A program made the translations under genes and the position numbers. DNA of 64,000 bases from positions 1 through 64,000 of the forward strand of contig CAKUUX010000002.1 of the NCBI GenBank assembly GCA_934693165.1. The letters are read 5' to 3'. The DNA comes from an uncultured Candidatus Melainabacteria bacterium. GTDB taxonomy: Bacteria > Cyanobacteriota > Vampirovibrionia > Gastranaerophilales > Gastranaerophilaceae. Shown here piece after piece: positions 33,048 to 41,508 of the stretch; the stretch's first letter is position 1; the number at the start of each line of letters is the position of its first letter. The notes under the pieces were generated by a model. That model saw nothing but the letters and a program-made list of their open reading frames with translations. It had not been told where the DNA came from and did not search any database.

Positions 33048-35630
33048 ATGAACATTAACAAAATCAACAATTTAGCAGTCGCACAAATGAAGCCACAACT
33101 CAAGGCTCGCGAAATCCAACCAAAATTAACTTACGCAACAGATACCGTAGAGCTATCTAAACAAGAATCGCCTATCGTATTAAAACGTCAAGGTAATGCA
33201 TTACACGTATCGTTTATGGGTAAAATTCAAAACCCAATGGAAACAAAAGCATCAGAAGATGCTCCAGCACTTCAATTTAGAGTAAGAGGTGTATCAAAAC
33301 ACCAATTAGGTACTGAAGGTGCTAGTGCAACTGCAGAAGATGATTCAGTAGTACAATTGGCCAATTCAAATTGGAAAGAAGGCGACAAATTAATTTGGAA
33401 AGAAGAAAAAACTCGTATGGGTAAATCAATTGCCTTATCTCATCCAAAATTTGGCGAAATTGGTTCAGTTCCAAAAGAAATGGCAGAAGTATTACTTCCT
33501 GTATTAAAAGGTAAAAAACAAGATTATAGTTTTGAATTAGGAAACGTTATCGCAGGTACATCAAAAGGTGCTCCAACAATTGGTTTAAGAGCAGTATTAA
33601 AATATAACGGTACTGATAAGAAAGCAGCTAAAGAAGCAGCAGATGTATTTAATGGTTTATTAAATTCAGACGATCCAAAAATTTCAAAAGCTGTAATGGT
33701 ATATCAACCAGAAAAATCACCAAAACAAGTTTTAGAAAGAATATTTGATGTAGAAGGTAAAGAAAACGGTTTAGGTAAAGTAAAAGAAGTTAAAACAGCA
33801 ATTGATAATATTGCGAAAGAAATTAATGACCCAGCAAACAAAAAAATCTTACTTTTAGGTCACTGTAAACCAGATGGTGATACATTAGGTTCAGTAATTG
33901 CAATGAAAGAAGCTTTAAAAACAGCTTATCCAGATAGAGAAATTGATTGCGCAGTAGATGATAAAATTCCTGGTTTATTCCGTGACAAAATGCCTGGTAT
34001 TGAAGATGTAAAAAGACCTTACAATCCAGAAAAAATTCAAACATTAGAAAAGAACTTACAAGTATTAAACGCATTAAATACAGAAACTGCAAAAGAACAA
34101 TCTAAAGTTTTAGAAAGAGATTTAGCAGAATTAAAAGATCCAAACAACTTATTTGATGCAAACCCATTAAACGGTAAAGCTAAGAAAAAATATGATTTGG
34201 TAGTAACATTAGATATTCCAACACCAACAAGATTCTCAGGTGCATTCAAAGATTATATTGAAGGTAGTAAAAAACAAATTTATATTGACCACCACCCTCA
34301 CAGAATTACAGAATGGCAAAATGCTAAAAAAGAAACAGGGTTGGATATGGACAAAATCCATAAAAACGGTCTAGCACTTGTATGTGACGCAGTTCCAGCT
34401 GCAACTCAATTAGTAACAATCGTTGCAGATAAAGCAGGTGTTTTAGGTAAAATGTTCGAAAAAGGTGGTAAAGCTGCTAAGAATTTTGTAGCAAGTGTAA
34501 TCACAGGTACATCAACTGATACAGGTTCATTTACAAGAACAGCAAACTTGTTACCACACCACTCAGCATTACCAGTACAACAAAGACCAAACTTCTTCCC
34601 AGAAGGTATGTCTACATGGTTAACAAATCAATTAGCAAAAACTGATAAATCAGTAGATAAAAAATGGTTACGTGAAAACATCGCTTATGATGTTCCTGAT
34701 AAAAAATTAAGTGGTGACAGCGTAGATGGCAAAACATCACCTCGTGATAAAATGTTAACTTACGCTTTGGAAGGTAGAAAAATGAGCCCTGAATTAGGCT
34801 TAGGTATTATCGAAGTAGATTATGATCAAATGTATGACGTATTCAACTCATCATTAGAACAAGATCCTGACATCACTTTATTAGATGTTCAAAATGGTTT
34901 CAAATATTCAGAAGCATTAGGTGCATTGAAATCTGACCCATCAGAAACATCACAAAAATTAGCTAAAGGTCAAAAAGCTCAAACATTAACAGAAAGAGCA
35001 ACTCAAACTTATGAAGGACCTTATGATGCAGATAGAATTGCTATATTAGTAATCCAAGATAAGAAAGAAAACTTCATCACAGAAAACTCAGATGTAGCAA
35101 AACAAAATGGCTTAAGATTATCATTCAGATCATCAGCAATGAGCAACCACGCAGAATTGTTAGCTAACTTGTTCGGTGGTGGTGGTCACGGTGGCGCTTC
35201 AGGTGGTAGAGTAGACCTTCCAGGTGTAACAATCAACACTCCATTAGTAGTTAAAGTTAATGGTAAAGTAGTTGATGATACAGCAGAAGTTTACAAAGAC
35301 TTGAAACAAAACTACGAAATTATGAAAGATAACAACATCCCTGCAGAACAAAGAGCAGGCAAATGCAAAAAAATTGAAATTGCATTAGCAGAAGATGGTC
35401 AAAAAGGTAGAACTACTTCAGAAATCATCCAAGATGTTGTAAAAGAAATCAGAAAAGGTCAACCTGCAACAAACGCTGTAAAAGGTGGCAAAGGACCAAG
35501 AGGACCTAAAGGACCTAAAGGTGGCAAAAGACCAGAAGCTAATCAACAAGCTCAACAAGGTCAAAAAGCGCACGGTGGCAAAAAACCTCACGGTCACAAA
35601 GGTGGCAGAAGACTAAATGAAGTTGCATAG
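33048..35630 (+). CDS. Oversized DHH/DHHA1 phosphoesterase with novel N-terminal domain and basic tail
   Basis: 860 residues, more than twice the usual ~320 of NrnA-like proteins. Catalytic DHH motifs are complete: GHCKPDGDTLGS near 270, VTLDIPTP near 386, DHHPHR at 414 and TDTGSF near 490; DHHA1 GGGGHGGASGG at about 710. The first ~250 residues form a separate domain (FRVRGVSKHQLGT, ANSNWKEGDKL, GEIGSVPKEMAEVL) shared with the next gene and faintly like a HIRAN domain. The last ~55 residues are Gly/Lys/Pro/His-rich (GPRGPKGPKGG). Relatives degrade nanoRNA, pAp or c-di-AMP. CAGGAG precedes the ATG. Confidence 0.85.
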   Translation: MNINKINNLAVAQMKPQLKAREIQPKLTYATDTVELSKQESPIVLKRQGNALHVSFMGKIQNPMETKASEDAPALQFRVRGVSKHQLGTEGASATAEDDSVVQLANSNWKEGDKLIWKEEKTRMGKSIALSHPKFGEIGSVPKEMAEVLLPVLKGKKQDYSFELGNVIAGTSKGAPTIGLRAVLKYNGTDKKAAKEAADVFNGLLNSDDPKISKAVMVYQPEKSPKQVLERIFDVEGKENGLGKVKEVKTAIDNIAKEINDPANKKILLLGHCKPDGDTLGSVIAMKEALKTAYPDREIDCAVDDKIPGLFRDKMPGIEDVKRPYNPEKIQTLEKNLQVLNALNTETAKEQSKVLERDLAELKDPNNLFDANPLNGKAKKKYDLVVTLDIPTPTRFSGAFKDYIEGSKKQIYIDHHPHRITEWQNAKKETGLDMDKIHKNGLALVCDAVPAATQLVTIVADKAGVLGKMFEKGGKAAKNFVASVITGTSTDTGSFTRTANLLPHHSALPVQQRPNFFPEGMSTWLTNQLAKTDKSVDKKWLRENIAYDVPDKKLSGDSVDGKTSPRDKMLTYALEGRKMSPELGLGIIEVDYDQMYDVFNSSLEQDPDITLLDVQNGFKYSEALGALKSDPSETSQKLAKGQKAQTLTERATQTYEGPYDADRIAILVIQDKKENFITENSDVAKQNGLRLSFRSSAMSNHAELLANLFGGGGHGGASGGRVDLPGVTINTPLVVKVNGKVVDDTAEVYKDLKQNYEIMKDNNIPAEQRAGKCKKIEIALAEDGQKGRTTSEIIQDVVKEIRKGQPATNAVKGGKGPRGPKGPKGGKRPEANQQAQQGQKAHGGKKPHGHKGGRRLNEVA

Positions 35631-35750
35631 CGCGAAGTGAGCAGAGGTTGGAGAGCTTTTGCAGAAGTGCAGTCTGACAGCTACAACCGATAAAATAGAG
35701 GTAGGAAACAAATTATATCGGTAGGTTAAGAAAAAAATATAAGTAAATTG

Positions 35751-35786
35751 AAAGAGGAACCCCATGGATTTTGAGGTTCCTCTTTT
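35751..35786 (+). terminator. Terminator between the two DHH genes
   Basis: Perfect 11-base arms AAAGAGGAACC / GGTTCCTCTTT, 13-base loop, followed by TATTTAAT. Confidence 0.85.
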
Positions 35787-35874
35787 ATTTAATAAATCGT
35801 AATATAGTGCCGAAATATAGACAATTATTTGCTTAGCATGGACTTTATATAATATATATAGGAGTGTGTAGGTA

Positions 35875-38349
35875 GTGAAAATAGTTCCATTTTTAAATTC
35901 AAATATTCCAGCAGTGGCTGATTTAGCTGATAATAAAAAGATTAACAATCGTCAAGCAGTTAAATTTGGCGAAATTAAAGATACATTTGAAGCTTCAAAT
36001 CCAATTAAAAACGATAAGATTATTGACATTAATCGTGTAGGTAAAAATTTACACGTATCGTTTACTGGTGAATTTAAAAACCCTATTGTTAGAGAAGTTC
36101 CAGCAGTAGATTTTAAACTTTCTGGTGTTATGAAACACCAATTAGGTACTGCAGGTGGTAGAGATGCTATTGACGATACGGTTGTAAAATTAGCAAACTC
36201 TAATTGGAAAGAGGGTAAAGAATTTGATTATTCGATAGAAATTCAAGAAAACGAAAAAGATGGAAAAATTTATAAAAATAAAGTTATAAACATTAATGAT
36301 AAGGATTTTGGAACAGTTGGTACAGTTCCTGTAACTTTAACAAATAGATTTGCAAAATTAATTGAATCAAATCCAGCAGAAAAAGATAATTTTAAATTTA
36401 CATTAACGAATGTAAATGGTGGCGTAAATAGTGCATATCCTACAGTTGGTATTGAAACAACTTTTAAATATGTAGGTAAGAATGAAGAAGTTGCAAAACA
36501 AACAAAAGATTTATTTACAAGTTTAATTGATTCAGATAAAAAGACAGTTGCTTCATCAGTTTCTATGTATGAAGAACCAACTTCACCAAAAGAAGTTTTG
36601 GAAAGAATGTTTGATATTGAAGGTCAAAAGAAGGGCTTAGGTAAGGTAAGAGAATTAAAAACTGCGATTGATACAATTTCAAAAGAAATTAATAATCCAA
36701 AAAATAAAAATATTTTAGTATTAGGACATTGTAAACCAGACGGTGACACAATTGGCTGCGTATTAGGTATGCAAGCTGCTATTAAGGGTGCTTATCCAGA
36801 TAGAAATGTAGATATGGCTATTGATGATGACATTCCTAATAACTTTGCAAAATTACCTGGGGTTGATAATATTAAAAGACCTTATAATGGATTTGCAGTA
36901 TATCAATTAGAAAAGAACGTTGAATTGTTGCAAAGAAGTGATTCTGACGTTGCAAAAGAACAAATTAAAAAATTACAAAAAGAAGAAGAAAGATTAAAAG
37001 ATCCATCAAGAACATTTGATGCAGGTTCGATTAATGGAAAACCTAAAAAATATGACTTAGTTATTATGATGGATACTCCAACACCAGGAAGAACAAGTAA
37101 AAATTTCAAAAAATATTTTGAATCAGCTGATAGTACAATTTTCATTGACCACCACCCACATAGAGCAAGTGAATGGGCAAGTGAATCAAAGAAATTGGGC
37201 TTAGATTTAGAAAAAGTTAAAGAAAATAACTTATTCTGCGTAGCTGATACAGTTCCTGCTGCAACACAAATTGTAACAGCAATTGCTGATAAAGCAGGGC
37301 TTTTAGGTAAGATGTTTAAAAATTCATTAGAAAGCGCAAAGCAATTCGTTGCAGGTATTTCAGCAGGAGCTTTGACTGATACTTGCAGATTTGATAAAGT
37401 TGCATCACATGATGCAAAAGATTATGCAAAACCAGTAACTCAAAGACCAACATATAAACCAGAAGGTATGACAAAATGGTTGTACAACGAGTTAGGCAAA
37501 GCTGGTGGTGGCGACATTGATAAACAATGGATGAGATTAAATTTGGATTATGAGTTGCCAAATAAGAGAATTCAAAATGCAGATGGTACATTTGCTCCAG
37601 GACCAAGAGATATGGTTCTTGAAAAATCAGTAAAAGGTAGAATTATGGACGCTGAGTTAGGCGTTGGTATGATTACAGTAAGCTATGATGATATGCAAGA
37701 AGTCTTAGAAGTTGCAAAGAAACAAGATAAAAAAGTTCAATTCAACGATGTGTATTCTGCATTCAAAAGCTCCCAAGCATTAACATCATTAAAAATGCCA
37801 GGTAGTGTAAAAGAAAACGTAGAAGAAATGTCTGCAAGAGGTCAAGCTTATTCTACATATAAATCACCTTATGATTATGATAGATTAGCAGTATTGATTA
37901 CTCAAAGCCAAAAACAAGGTGAATTAAATAATAATTCACAAATAGCTGATAAAAACTCATATAGTTTTTCATTCAGATCAAGTGGTCAATCTAACTTAGC
38001 ACAAATTGCTGCAACATTATTTGGTGGCGGTGGTCACGCACAAGCCGCAGGTGGTGGAATTTCAATGAAAGATTTGACTTTAGAAACACCATTAAAAGTA
38101 ATGATTAATGGTAAAGAAGAAAAAGACTTTGCTAAAGTATTTGCAAAAGTAAATGATATTATTGCAAAGAAATCTGATAGTTCAGAAATTAAGATTGAAA
38201 AAGCTGAAAAAGACGGCAAATCAATTCCTGAATTAATCAAATCAATTACAGCAGAGATGAGAAAAACTCAAACTCCAAAACCTGTAGTTGAAAAAGTTCC
38301 AGCAGAAAAAACAGAAATTGCAAAACAAAAAGAAGCAAAAGTTGCTTAA
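35875..38349 (+). CDS. Second oversized DHH/DHHA1 phosphoesterase, tandem paralog
   Basis: 824 residues, aligned over nearly all its length with the preceding protein. DHH motifs: GHCKPDGDTIGC near 284, MMDTPTPGR near 400, DHHPHR at about 425, LTDTCRF near 503 (DTGxF in most relatives, here Cys), and GGGGHAQAAGGG near 717. It shares the N-terminal domain (FKLSGVMKHQLGT, LANSNWKEGKEF) but lacks the GPKG tail, ending in a Lys/Glu-rich stretch. GTG start, with AGGAG ten bases before it. Own terminator, so expressed separately from the first copy. Confidence 0.85.
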   Translation: MKIVPFLNSNIPAVADLADNKKINNRQAVKFGEIKDTFEASNPIKNDKIIDINRVGKNLHVSFTGEFKNPIVREVPAVDFKLSGVMKHQLGTAGGRDAIDDTVVKLANSNWKEGKEFDYSIEIQENEKDGKIYKNKVININDKDFGTVGTVPVTLTNRFAKLIESNPAEKDNFKFTLTNVNGGVNSAYPTVGIETTFKYVGKNEEVAKQTKDLFTSLIDSDKKTVASSVSMYEEPTSPKEVLERMFDIEGQKKGLGKVRELKTAIDTISKEINNPKNKNILVLGHCKPDGDTIGCVLGMQAAIKGAYPDRNVDMAIDDDIPNNFAKLPGVDNIKRPYNGFAVYQLEKNVELLQRSDSDVAKEQIKKLQKEEERLKDPSRTFDAGSINGKPKKYDLVIMMDTPTPGRTSKNFKKYFESADSTIFIDHHPHRASEWASESKKLGLDLEKVKENNLFCVADTVPAATQIVTAIADKAGLLGKMFKNSLESAKQFVAGISAGALTDTCRFDKVASHDAKDYAKPVTQRPTYKPEGMTKWLYNELGKAGGGDIDKQWMRLNLDYELPNKRIQNADGTFAPGPRDMVLEKSVKGRIMDAELGVGMITVSYDDMQEVLEVAKKQDKKVQFNDVYSAFKSSQALTSLKMPGSVKENVEEMSARGQAYSTYKSPYDYDRLAVLITQSQKQGELNNNSQIADKNSYSFSFRSSGQSNLAQIAATLFGGGGHAQAAGGGISMKDLTLETPLKVMINGKEEKDFAKVFAKVNDIIAKKSDSSEIKIEKAEKDGKSIPELIKSITAEMRKTQTPKPVVEKVPAEKTEIAKQKEAKVA

Positions 38350-38383
38350 TATTTAATAAGAAATTTACTCCAAAAGATGATAT

Positions 38384-38410
38384 AAAGCGCCCTTTAATAA
38401 AGGGCGCTTT
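38384..38410 (+). terminator. Terminator of the second DHH gene
   Basis: Perfect 12-base arms AAAGCGCCCTTT / AAAGGGCGCTTT with a three-base loop, then TTAGTATTT. Confidence 0.85.
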
Positions 38411-38563
38411 TAGTATTTATAGTGATTACAAAACTACATTATACGTATGATTTTTAAAATTTTTATTAAAGTGATTTCCACCATATATATGATGTGAATT
38501 TATATATTTATTAGTAAAGTGTTTATAAGCAAAGTATTGTTTGCAAGAAATGAGGTAAGTTAA

Positions 38564-39013
38564 TTGAAGAAATTTACATTTAGATTGCAAGTGGTGCTTA
38601 ACATGCGTGAAAAGACTTTGGAAGATAAACGTCTTGAGATGGCGCAGGTCGTAAAAAGATTAAATGTTCAAATTGAAAAACTTGAGGGTTTAAAAGAAAA
38701 ACAAGAAAGATTAACAAGTGAACTTAACGGAATTTACGACAATGATGAAATCGATATTGGTGGTATTTATACTTACAAAAGTTTTATTGCAAAACTCTTT
38801 GATGACATAAGAAATCAAGAAAAAATAATTACAGAGTGGCGAAAACTTTTAAGGATAAAACAAAACGAAGTTAATGAAGCGTTAAAACAAGTAAAGATTT
38901 TAGAAAAGCTAAAAGAAAAAGAAGAAAAGAAATTTAATGACTTTATAAACTACCAAGAAGCAAAAGAAATCGATGATATAGTGACTACCAGATATAAAGC
39001 TAAAGTTAATTAG
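38564..39013 (+). CDS. fliJ: Flagellar export chaperone FliJ-like protein
   Basis: 149 residues, almost entirely charged coiled coil, starting MKKFTFRLQVVLNMREKTLEDKR, the FliJ/YscO N-terminal signature. FliJ links the FliI ATPase to the export gate. The start is a TTG with GAGG eight bases upstream; no in-frame ATG is nearby at the right place. Followed after 18 bases by fliK and then flgD and flgE, the usual hook cluster order. Sequence identity among FliJ proteins is low, so the call rests on pattern and context. Confidence 0.8.
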   Translation: MKKFTFRLQVVLNMREKTLEDKRLEMAQVVKRLNVQIEKLEGLKEKQERLTSELNGIYDNDEIDIGGIYTYKSFIAKLFDDIRNQEKIITEWRKLLRIKQNEVNEALKQVKILEKLKEKEEKKFNDFINYQEAKEIDDIVTTRYKAKVN

Positions 39014-39031
39014 CAAGGGTGAGAGAAAATA

Positions 39032-40939
39032 ATGGCACAAGATTTATTAGAAAATACAAATTCATATTTATTGAACGTTACAGCACCAGATAGTTCAGCT
39101 TATGCAAAAAACGCTACAAAAAATTATACAGAAACATTCAATAAAAATGGTCAAAGTTTTAATGATGTATTTACAAATGCAAATGACAGATATTCAAATA
39201 CTGCTAATAAATTTGCGACAAGAGATACAAACAGAAATAATGTTAGAGATTTAAGCAATAGAAACAATAACGTTGCTGACAGAAATTCTGTAGCAAAAAA
39301 GAATAACAACAATAATAATAGTAGCAACAATAATAATGTTACAACTAATTCTCAAACAGTTGATAAGCAAGCAAAATTTAGAGAATCTCAAGAAAATTCA
39401 AGAACTTTGAGAGATAGTGCTCAATCAAATTCTCAAAAGAATAGTTCTGATAATACAGTTTCAAATTCAAATTCTACATCTGAAATAAATTCTACAGATA
39501 CTGAAACAATTAGCTTAAATAGTGCAAGTGATAATTTAGATTTGGTAAATGATATTACTGTTGATGAAGAAGTTACTGCAGAAGATATTGAAACTTTAAA
39601 CAACTTGTTATTGGATGATACAAATTCAGAAGATACAATTGCAGAAACAGATTTGTACATTAATGCTTATTATCAATCAACAATGGATGCACTAACTTCT
39701 GATACAGAAGAAGTTTCAACAACTGATTTAAATACTTTAGCAAATGCAGAAACAGAGGAAACAGCACAAACTGTTGCTTTAAATACAGTTGATGAATTAA
39801 ATAATGTTGATGTAAATGTAAATGCAGATACAAAAACAGCAACAGCAACTAAAGATACTAAAAGTAGCTTAGATAATATTGATACAAAAACAAATGCAAA
39901 AACTCAAGCTGATGAAAATGCATTAAAAACAGATAAGTTAGCAAAAGAAGATACAAACGAAAAAGTAGCTTCTGATAAAGATTTGCAAAAAGAAATTCTT
40001 GATAATAATAAAAAAGTTGAAGTTGATACAAAAACAAATGAAACTTCAAATATGAAAGATGATGTTTTAGTAAATGCGACTGATGAAGTTGTAGAGCAAG
40101 TAAAACCAGTTAATGTAAATAAAACTGATGAAAATAAAACAAGCTTTAGAGAAGTTATGGAAAAAGCTGGTTTAGATGATGCAAAACTTGAAGCTCTAAA
40201 TATGACAATTACAAACACAGGTAATGCTGGGACAGATTTATCAAATGGATTTCAGGGCTCTGCGCAAGAAGATATTGCAAAACTTGCGATTAATGCTGTA
40301 AATGGTAAAAAAGATGCATCAGAAATTGCAAATGGCAAAGAGTTCTCAAAACTTGTTGATACAAAAAATATCCAACAAGAGGAATCTAAAGAAATTTCTA
40401 AAAATGATATTTTGGCTCAAATAAATAACAAAATGCAAGCTAAAAATATTAATGGACAACAAAGAATTACACTACAATTGACACCAGAAAGCTTAGGTAA
40501 AATCACAATTGAATTATCAAAAGGAAAAGATGGTTTACAAGCAAAAATGTTGACAGACAACGCACAAGTAAGAGATATGTTGGAAAAGAACATAGATGGT
40601 CTTAAATCAACATTAGCAAGTCAAGGTGTAACAGTAAATAATGTAAGCGTAAAAGTAGCATCTGCAAGCGAAACAGCTTCTGAGTTTGATTTTGGAAGAG
40701 AAAGATTTAACCAAGAACAATCTCAACAAGATTTTGCAGGCACAGGAGAAAGAGGTGGAGAAAGAGATTCTCAATATGCAAATGAAAGAACTCCTGAAAA
40801 TGCTATGAATAACGATTCGCTTGCAGATATGCCAACAGAAGATGCAGAACTTGAAATGGCGATGGCTGAAGATATTGAATTAAATCCAGAAGCTGAAAAA
40901 GTTGCAGTTGGTGTGGGAAATGTGGATATAGAAGTATAG
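39032..40939 (+). CDS. fliK: Flagellar hook-length control protein
   Basis: 635 residues. The C-terminal domain near residues 480-550 carries the FliK core: QRITLQLTPESLGKITIELSKGKDGLQAKMLTD followed by LKSTLASQGVTVNNVSV. Before it lies a long low-complexity ruler rich in Asn, Asp, Thr, Ser and Lys, including near-pure Asn runs around residues 91-103. FliK measures hook length and switches export specificity. The C-terminal ~80 residues are acidic and Met/Glu-rich. Good context between fliJ and flgD. Confidence 0.88.
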   Translation: MAQDLLENTNSYLLNVTAPDSSAYAKNATKNYTETFNKNGQSFNDVFTNANDRYSNTANKFATRDTNRNNVRDLSNRNNNVADRNSVAKKNNNNNNSSNNNNVTTNSQTVDKQAKFRESQENSRTLRDSAQSNSQKNSSDNTVSNSNSTSEINSTDTETISLNSASDNLDLVNDITVDEEVTAEDIETLNNLLLDDTNSEDTIAETDLYINAYYQSTMDALTSDTEEVSTTDLNTLANAETEETAQTVALNTVDELNNVDVNVNADTKTATATKDTKSSLDNIDTKTNAKTQADENALKTDKLAKEDTNEKVASDKDLQKEILDNNKKVEVDTKTNETSNMKDDVLVNATDEVVEQVKPVNVNKTDENKTSFREVMEKAGLDDAKLEALNMTITNTGNAGTDLSNGFQGSAQEDIAKLAINAVNGKKDASEIANGKEFSKLVDTKNIQQEESKEISKNDILAQINNKMQAKNINGQQRITLQLTPESLGKITIELSKGKDGLQAKMLTDNAQVRDMLEKNIDGLKSTLASQGVTVNNVSVKVASASETASEFDFGRERFNQEQSQQDFAGTGERGGERDSQYANERTPENAMNNDSLADMPTEDAELEMAMAEDIELNPEAEKVAVGVGNVDIEV

Positions 40940-40960
40940 AAAGTATAATCGGAGGAGAAA

Positions 40961-41440
40961 ATGGTATCTAGTGTATACAACCAAATAACAGATATGAAAA
41001 ATGCAACTTCTCAAGCAGAAGCAGCAGATAAAGCAAAAAATGGTATTAAAAATGACATGACAGATAAGAACATGTTCTTAAAATTGATGTTAAAACAAAT
41101 GGAATATCAAGACCCAACAGAACCAACATCAAATGAACAATGGTTATCTCAAATGGCTCAGTATTCATCATTAGAATCTGCTCAGAACACGCAATCAGCA
41201 ATTGAAAAATTATCAACATTGGTAAATAATCTGTCCGAAGCGTATTCAACTTCTGCAGGAATTACACAAACTCTTAACTTGCTAGGTAAAGAAGTTACAA
41301 TTGTTGATCCTGAAGATAAAACAGGTGGAACAAAGATTACAGGTAAAGTTGAAGAAGCTTCTTTTGAAGACGGAACTGGTTCTGTAAAAGTAAACGGCAA
41401 AAATTACTCGATAGCATACATTACATCAGTAAAAAACTAG
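40961..41440 (+). CDS. flgD: Flagellar hook assembly scaffold protein
   Basis: 159 residues. The conserved N-terminal block reads MFLKLMLKQMEYQDPTEPTSNEQWLSQMAQYSSLES (family FLxLLxxQLxxQDPxxPxxxxExxxQxAQ). The C-terminal half is short (GKEVTIVDPEDKTGGTKITGKVEE), lacking the full Ig/tudor domains of enteric FlgD, as in many small FlgDs. It caps the growing hook. GGAGGAG lies before the ATG. Same operon as fliK and flgE. Confidence 0.92.
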   Translation: MVSSVYNQITDMKNATSQAEAADKAKNGIKNDMTDKNMFLKLMLKQMEYQDPTEPTSNEQWLSQMAQYSSLESAQNTQSAIEKLSTLVNNLSEAYSTSAGITQTLNLLGKEVTIVDPEDKTGGTKITGKVEEASFEDGTGSVKVNGKNYSIAYITSVKN

Positions 41441-41508
41441 ACAATAACGAAATAAAATAGAAGTAACAGATTTAAAAAATAAGATAAAAAAGACATAGAG
41501 GAGGAAAA

